Assembly (NCBI GenBank): GCA_934465125.1
Contig: CAKSKO010000021.1
Span: 1 to 10,435 of the forward strand
Origin: an uncultured Eubacteriales bacterium
Lineage (GTDB): Bacteria > Bacillota > Clostridia > Oscillospirales > Acutalibacteraceae
Length of the DNA: 10,435 nucleotides
Direction: 5' to 3'
Position 1 is the stretch's first letter. The number at the start of each line of letters is the position of its first letter. A program made the position numbers and the translations under genes. The notes beneath the pieces were generated by a model. The model worked only from the letters and a program-made list of their open reading frames with translations. It was not told the DNA's origin and did not search any database. This document shows, in pieces, positions 7,688 to 10,435 of the stretch.

Positions 7688-8965
7688 ATGATAATTCATG
7701 TAGTAAAAAGCGGTGAAACAGCTTATACGATTGCAAATCAGTACGGTGTTTCCCCAAGACGATTTATTTTTGACAATCAGCTTTCTCATCCAAACAATCT
7801 TGTAATTGGGCAATCACTGTTAGTCTTATTTCCAGAAACAGTTCATCGCGTGCAGGAAAATGAAACTCTTTACTCCATTGCAAACTCCTATAGCGTCTCT
7901 GTTATGGATATTATCAGAAATAACCCTTATCTCATTACAAACAGATACTTAGAACCCGGGTCATTCTTGATCATCCACTACACCGATGATAAGCTCGGAA
8001 CACTGAATATCGGCGGTTATGCATACCCGTATATTGAACAACCTGTTCTTAGGGAAACCCTTCCTTATCTCACACGTCTGCTTTTATTTTCCTATGGATT
8101 TACAACCTCCGGAGAACTGGTCCCACTGGAAGACAATGCGCTAATAGAATCTGCAGAGACCTTCGGAGTCTCACCAATTCTGGTACTGACGCCGTTGGAT
8201 CAAGAAGGGAAATTTAATAACCGGCTTGTCAGCGCAATTGCAAATGACCCTTCCGCCCGCCAAACTCTCATTGGCAATTTACTTGAAACTGTCCGCAGTA
8301 AGGGATACTCCGGGGTCGACGTCGATTTCGAATATATTTTGCCAGAGGATAAAGACGCTTATGCGTCTTTTGTCTCGGAGCTGACTACCGCAATGAATCG
8401 AGAAGGGTATGGGGTATCTGTAGCACTTGCGCCAAAAATATCGTCTGAACAAGAAGAACTTCTCTATGCCGGAATGGATTATCAAAAATTGGGGCAAAGC
8501 GCCAACAGCGTGCTGCTGATGACTTATGAATGGGGATATACTTATGGTCCTCCGATGGCTGTCGCACCGATCAATAAGGTCCGTGAGGTGCTCGATTACG
8601 CTGTTACCCAGATCCCCAGAGAAAAAATTGATATGGGGATCCCGAATTACGGGTACGACTGGATTTTACCCTTTGTCAAGGGGACAACAAGAGCTACTTT
8701 AATCGGAAATGTGCAGGCAGTAGAGATTGCATTCCAAAATAATGCGCAGATCAAATTCGATCTAACCGCGATGTCTCCCTACTTTGAGTATACAAAAAAC
8801 GGACTTTCCCATATCGTTTGGTTCGAAGACGTTCGCAGCATCAACGAAAAGCTCCGTACCATTTCTGAATATGGATTCCGCGGCGCTGGGTACTGGAACA
8901 TTATGCGCCCGTTCCGGCAAAATTGGTTGCTCGCCAACGCGTTATTCGATATCGTATCAGAATAA
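7688..8965 (+). CDS. LysM-LysM-GH18 spore peptidoglycan hydrolase (SleL/YaaH-like)
   Basis: Predicted N-acetylglucosaminidase-type hydrolase of spore cortex peptidoglycan, probably held in the spore coat and active at germination. The 425 residues contain two N-terminal LysM domains (about 3-48, starting IHVVKSGETAYTIANQYGV, and about 52-97, HRVQENETLYSIANSY) and a GH18 barrel (about 105-425). The catalytic motif is GVDVDFEY with Asp211, Asp213 and the proton-donor Glu215. There is no Sec signal peptide; the protein starts directly with LysM, as SleL/YaaH proteins do. The ribosome site AGAGG (7671-7675) is rather far, 12 bases, from the ATG; GGTG at 7678-7681 is closer but weak. It is divergent from the fatty-acid operon, with its own promoter candidate. 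It could be named sleL, yaaH or ydhD; the exact paralogue cannot be decided here. Confidence 0.9.
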   Translation: MIIHVVKSGETAYTIANQYGVSPRRFIFDNQLSHPNNLVIGQSLLVLFPETVHRVQENETLYSIANSYSVSVMDIIRNNPYLITNRYLEPGSFLIIHYTDDKLGTLNIGGYAYPYIEQPVLRETLPYLTRLLLFSYGFTTSGELVPLEDNALIESAETFGVSPILVLTPLDQEGKFNNRLVSAIANDPSARQTLIGNLLETVRSKGYSGVDVDFEYILPEDKDAYASFVSELTTAMNREGYGVSVALAPKISSEQEELLYAGMDYQKLGQSANSVLLMTYEWGYTYGPPMAVAPINKVREVLDYAVTQIPREKIDMGIPNYGYDWILPFVKGTTRATLIGNVQAVEIAFQNNAQIKFDLTAMSPYFEYTKNGLSHIVWFEDVRSINEKLRTISEYGFRGAGYWNIMRPFRQNWLLANALFDIVSE

Positions 8966-9007
8966 AAAATCAGACGAATATTTCATTTTATCAAAATCGC
9001 AAAAATA

Positions 9008-9037
9008 AAAAAGAGCCGCCATTGGGCAGCCCTTTTT
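9008..9037 (-). terminator. Rho-independent terminator, better formed in minus-strand RNA
   Basis: The arms 9008-9020 and 9025-9037 enclose a four-base loop. In minus-strand RNA all 13 pairs form (two of them G-U) and the hairpin is followed by a U run (CUCUUUUUUAUUUUU). In plus-strand RNA the same two positions are A-C mismatches, although a U run (CUUUUUAUU) also follows. It may serve the GH18 gene, which ends 42 bases before it, but the pairing favours the minus-strand repeat gene, whose decayed tail points towards it. Confidence 0.7.
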
Positions 9038-9150
9038 ATTCAAGTTTTCACTCTTTGTCTACCATTCACAGAATTTCTCTTAATAAACAGATAAAAAGGT
9101 ACTGTATTAAAACACCCCTTTATCAAAAAATTACCAATATATTTATTCTA

Positions 9151-9199
9151 TGATTTGCCCTGTGTATCAATAGGTTTTCTTTTGATACACAAAAAATCA
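9151..9199. repeat. Imperfect 16-bp inverted repeat
   Basis: TGTGTATCAA (9161-9170) pairs perfectly with TTGATACACA (9182-9191) around an 11-base loop. An outer TGATTT (9151-9156) pairs with AAATCA (9194-9199) after a small internal loop. No U run follows on either strand, so it is not an ordinary terminator. It sits at the far end of the decayed repeat region. Function unknown. Confidence 0.55.
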
Positions 9200-9439
9200 C
9201 GAAAGTTTCATATCCTGCGCAGAGCCACCCGACCCTAATGTTATACAATTACGCATTCAAAAAGTCTCTTAGGATATTTTCCCTGCAAAGCAATGGACGG
9301 TATAATCTCCAAACAGGTTGAGGTTTTTCTGAAAATTGTTTTGGCTGAATACGAAACTAAACACCCAACTCTTAAAACTCATCCCCCTTCCGGCCATTCT
9401 TCATACAACGCCCGCTGTGCAAGCTTTTAAGTTTCATGG
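9190..9439 (-). pseudogene. Decayed 3' extension of the 28-residue repeat gene
   Basis: This stretch lacks a real gene but continues the repeat pattern of its right-hand neighbour in a shifted frame. Translating from 9438 leftwards gives NGRKGDEF-stop-ELGV-stop (9357-9398), matching the intact unit NGWKGGDLVELGV with Trp changed to Arg. The same frame later gives DFLNA-stop-LYNIRVGW and then ETFVIFCV, matching DQFDACNINLAIRFGW and DDFVALGV. The Gly-Trp-position codons lie at 9390-9392 (CGG), 9309-9311 (TGG) and 9225-9227 (TGG), spaced 81 and 84 bases, the period of the intact array. At the DNA level ATTAGGGTCGGGTGG here and ATTAGGTTCGGCTGG in the last intact unit differ at two of 15 bases. 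Two units are convincing; the middle one is weak apart from spacing. Left of about 9190 the match fades. Confidence 0.75.
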
Positions 9440-10435
9440 TCACCTTCTAATGCCAAGCGCCTCAAAGTCCTCATCTGTCCAGCCGAACCTAATCGCAAGA
9501 TTGATGTTGCATGCATCAAATTGGTCACCACGAACGCCAAGCGCCACAAAGTCATCTACTGTCCAGCCGTGCTTAAGCGCATGATCGATTTCGAGTTTAC
9601 TAAAATAGTCACCACGAACGTCAAGCGCCACAAAGTCATCTACTGTCCAGCCGCAAGTAAGCGCACTATGGATGCAGTTCCAATCAAAATGGTCGCCACG
9701 AATGCCAACCGCCTGAAAGTCATCTACTGTCCAGCCTTCTCGAATCAAAAGACTCTTGAACTGCCGATCAAAATGGTCGCCAGGAACGTGAAGCGCCTGA
9801 AAGTCAGCTCCTTTCCATCCGTACGTAATCACAAGCTGGTAGTTGAGCCGCCCATTAAAACAGTCGCCAGGAACGCCAAGCGCCACAAAGTCAGCTACTG
9901 TCCAGCCTTGTTCAAGCGCACTCCAGATGTTGCTCCCATTAAAACAGTTGCCAGGAACGTGAAGCGCCTGAAAGTCAGCTACTGTCCAGCCGTTTCGAAG
10001 CAAACGACCGATGTGAAGGTCAAAATAGTCGCCAGGAACGCCAACCGCCACAAAGTCATCTACTGTCCAGCCTTGGTCAAGCGCATGATCGATGTTGTTT
10101 ATATCAAATCGGTTACCACGAACGCCAACCGCCTGAAAGTCAGCTCCTTTCCAGCCGTGTTCAAGCGCATGATCAATGTTGGTTGCATTAAAGCCACGAA
10201 CGCCAAGCACCTGAAAGTTCTTTACTGTCCAGCCTTGGTCAAGCGCATGCTCGATGTTGGTTTCACTAAATCGGTTACCAGGAACGCCAAGCTCCACCAA
10301 GTCACCTCCTTTCCAGCCGTTTCGAATCAAAAAACTGATTTGATCCCCATTAAAATGGTCACCACGAACTCCAATCGCCGCAAAATCATCTCCGTTCCAG
10401 CCGCGCTCCCAAGCACAAAAATTGATCTGCTCTAC
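9440..10435 (-). CDS. Unrecognised protein made of 28-residue tandem repeats, N-terminus off window
   Basis: I do not recognise the family. The frame is open from the right edge to TGA at 9440-9442 (331 codons); an internal TTG at 10330 is not a convincing start because the same repeat continues upstream of it to the edge. The visible protein is entirely repeats: a segment GWTVDDFVALGV (or GWKGADFQALHV), a short RGDxF or PGNxF turn, then DxxNIDHALxx leading to the next GW. This pattern suggests two short helices per unit and an alpha solenoid, as in binding scaffolds. There are no catalytic motifs, and membrane or signal sequences cannot be judged without the N-terminus. The C-terminus, ALGIRR, stops mid-unit at the point where an extra base breaks the frame, so the protein appears truncated relative to its ancestor. 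Neighbours give no functional clue; it faces the spore hydrolase tail to tail. Confidence 0.85.
   Translation of the reverse strand, partial: VEQINFCAWERGWNGDDFAAIGVRGDHFNGDQISFLIRNGWKGGDLVELGVPGNRFSETNIEHALDQGWTVKNFQVLGVRGFNATNIDHALEHGWKGADFQAVGVRGNRFDINNIDHALDQGWTVDDFVAVGVPGDYFDLHIGRLLRNGWTVADFQALHVPGNCFNGSNIWSALEQGWTVADFVALGVPGDCFNGRLNYQLVITYGWKGADFQALHVPGDHFDRQFKSLLIREGWTVDDFQAVGIRGDHFDWNCIHSALTCGWTVDDFVALDVRGDYFSKLEIDHALKHGWTVDDFVALGVRGDQFDACNINLAIRFGWTDEDFEALGIRR
9448..10435 (-). repeat. Tandem repeat array, 84-base period, 12 visible units
   Basis: The Gly-Trp codon pair that marks each unit has left ends at 9479, 9563, 9647, 9731, 9815, 9902, 9986, 10067, 10151, 10229, 10313 and 10397. 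The steps are 84 bases except for 87, 81 and 78, always multiples of three. Copies are near-identical in patches: AAAGTCATCTACTGTCCAGC on the plus strand recurs at four units (ending about 9567, 9651, 9735 and 10071), and the GGAACGTGAAGCGCCTGAAA patch recurs at two. Patchwork identity suggests recent duplication or gene conversion between units. Confidence 0.95.

Noticed and set aside
9151..9199. Rho-independent terminator
   Set aside because: No U run follows the stem on either strand.
9293..9430. A 45-residue plus-strand frame in the spacer
   Set aside because: No ribosome site, and it overlaps the decayed minus-strand repeats.
9336..9584. An 82-codon plus-strand frame running into the repeat gene
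   Set aside because: It is the antisense shadow of the repeats; its own internal repetition follows from them.
9448..10435. CRISPR array, suggested by regular direct repeats
   Set aside because: The period is 84 bases with no unique spacers, and every unit keeps one protein frame with indels in multiples of three.
9440..10435. TAL-effector or BAT-type DNA-binding repeats
   Set aside because: The unit is 28, not 33-35, residues and lacks the GGxQAL core; only the general layout is similar.

Overview
The window reads as chromosomal DNA of an endospore-forming, low-to-medium GC Firmicute of the class Clostridia. The reasons are a type II fatty-acid synthesis operon that uses FabK as enoyl-ACP reductase, four separate acetyl-CoA carboxylase genes in one operon, strong GGAGG-type ribosome sites, and a LysM-LysM-GH18 protein of the SleL/YaaH spore cortex-lytic type. 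Genus cannot be fixed from sequence alone.

Positions 1-7471, minus strand (transcribed right to left): one tight operon, acpP - accB - accC - accD - accA - fabH - fabK - fabD - fabG (fabG runs off the left edge). A TTGACA-type promoter lies just upstream of acpP. The genes abut or overlap by four bases, which implies translational coupling. Together they carboxylate acetyl-CoA to malonyl-CoA (AccABCD), move malonate to ACP (FabD), start chains (FabH), and reduce the 3-keto group (FabG) and the enoyl group (FabK). fabF and fabZ are not in the window and may lie beyond the left edge. The main oddity is an in-frame TGA in fabK: the frame stays open and family-like for 105 codons after it, so FabK is broken by one nonsense codon, or the base is a sequence error.

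Positions 7472-8965: a short divergent intergenic region, then on the plus strand a two-LysM, GH18-family spore peptidoglycan hydrolase with a sigma-E-like promoter candidate.

Positions 8966-10435: a minus-strand gene, cut by the right edge, that consists entirely of 28-residue tandem repeats (12 copies visible, 84-base period, indels only in multiples of three). I do not recognise the family; it looks like a two-helix solenoid. The apparently empty spacer to its left (about 9190-9440) is not empty. It carries decayed copies of the same repeat in a shifted frame with stop codons, so the gene was once at least about three units longer. A hairpin at 9008-9037 pairs fully, with G-U wobble, only in minus-strand RNA, and fits the old 3' end of that longer gene. 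This repeat gene and its decayed tail are the most novel part of the window.
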